A DNA stretch of 5,715 bases from Candidatus Buchananbacteria bacterium RIFCSPLOWO2_02_FULL_46_11b (lineage in GTDB: Bacteria > Patescibacteriota > Patescibacteriia > Buchananbacterales > UBA6539): positions 2,808 to 8,522 of the forward strand of contig MHIR01000035.1 in the NCBI GenBank assembly GCA_001817615.1, written 5' to 3'. The notes under the pieces were generated by a model. That model made no database searches and was not told where the DNA came from. It saw only the letters and a list, made by a program, of their open reading frames with translations. Positions 5,520-5,715 of this stretch are shown here, one piece after another. Within the stretch, counting starts at the first letter, position 1. The number at the start of each line of letters is the position of its first letter. The translations under genes and the position numbers were made by a program.

Positions 5520-5715
5520 CTACTTCTTGAACCATTCTTTGATAATGCTTTCAGCAGGCTTATTCCTGACACTCTGGGCAATTTGCGGTTGTGAAACATC
5601 GGGTAGAACAACATCAGTGGACCAATAGCCATAAGAGTCGACACCACCGACAGTAAAGTAATTATTATGCGTTTGCTTAATTGCTTCCATCATCGCTTCG
5701 TAAGCAACAGCCTGG
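5520..5715 (-). CDS. C-terminal fragment of a probable TIM-barrel glycosidase-like protein (partial, 5' end beyond window)
   Basis: The last 64 codons of a minus-strand gene are present; the stop is TAG at 5522-5520 and the start lies outside the window. The visible residues run from QAVAYEAMMEAIK through YFTVGGVDSYGYWS and NKPAESIIKEWFKK (51-64). A Gln-x-x-x-Tyr-x-Ala helix, a glycine/aromatic strand near residues 20-31 and a terminal (R)NKPAExIIxxWF helix are reminiscent of the last strand and helices of TIM-barrel glycoside hydrolases such as GH113-like proteins. This is pattern similarity on a fragment, so the assignment is moderate for an ORF and low for the enzyme class. Codon use differs from the upstream genes: many GTT, GCT and GGT codons and almost none of the GGCCGG/GCCGGC runs. 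The gene converges on the glycosylation cluster and probably shares its terminator. Confidence 0.6.
   Translation of the reverse strand, partial: QAVAYEAMMEAIKQTHNNYFTVGGVDSYGYWSTDVVLPDVSQPQIAQSVRNKPAESIIKEWFKK

Noticed and set aside
5361..5520. tRNA or known riboswitch in the structured downstream region
   Set aside because: There is no cloverleaf with T-loop GTTCRA and no CCA-type acceptor, and the element follows a stop codon and does not precede a gene on its own strand.

Overview
The window looks like a bacterial chromosome fragment, most probably from the Candidate Phyla Radiation (Patescibacteria, Parcubacteria-like). That assignment is an inference. It rests on AT-rich gaps beside GCCGGC/GGCCGG-rich coding sequence, weak or absent Shine-Dalgarno sites, short single-domain glycosyltransferases, and a style of polytopic membrane protein that I associate with that group. 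No rRNA, tRNA or marker gene is present to confirm it.

Positions 16-5204 hold four plus-strand genes that read as one glycosylation cluster. The first two are family-2 glycosyltransferases of different subfamilies: one like dolichyl-phosphate glucosyltransferase (16-726) and one like polyprenol-phosphate mannose synthase (945-1649). Both are expected to load a nucleotide-activated sugar onto a polyprenyl phosphate at the inner face of the membrane. The next two (1802-3433 and 3543-5204) are tandem paralogues, each with about eleven membrane segments and a C-terminal soluble domain. They resemble GT-C enzymes that use lipid-linked sugars on the outer face. Together they suggest donor synthesis followed by sugar transfer onto an unknown exported acceptor.

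All three gaps between these genes carry the same kind of structure: a short unit repeated in tandem on the left, and an imperfect inverted copy of that array on the right. The unit differs in each gap (CAAATTC-like, CAAGTTCAG-like, AAAAGAAC), so the shared feature is architecture and not sequence.

Downstream of 5204 there is a strong two-way terminator (5306-5340). It is followed by a nested multi-hairpin palindromic element (about 5364-5514). Last comes the 3' end of a minus-strand gene (5520-5715) whose C-terminus resembles TIM-barrel glycosidases. That gene converges on the cluster and has visibly different codon use. The most unusual items are the three tandem-unit inverted repeats, the nested palindromic element and the duplicated membrane enzyme.
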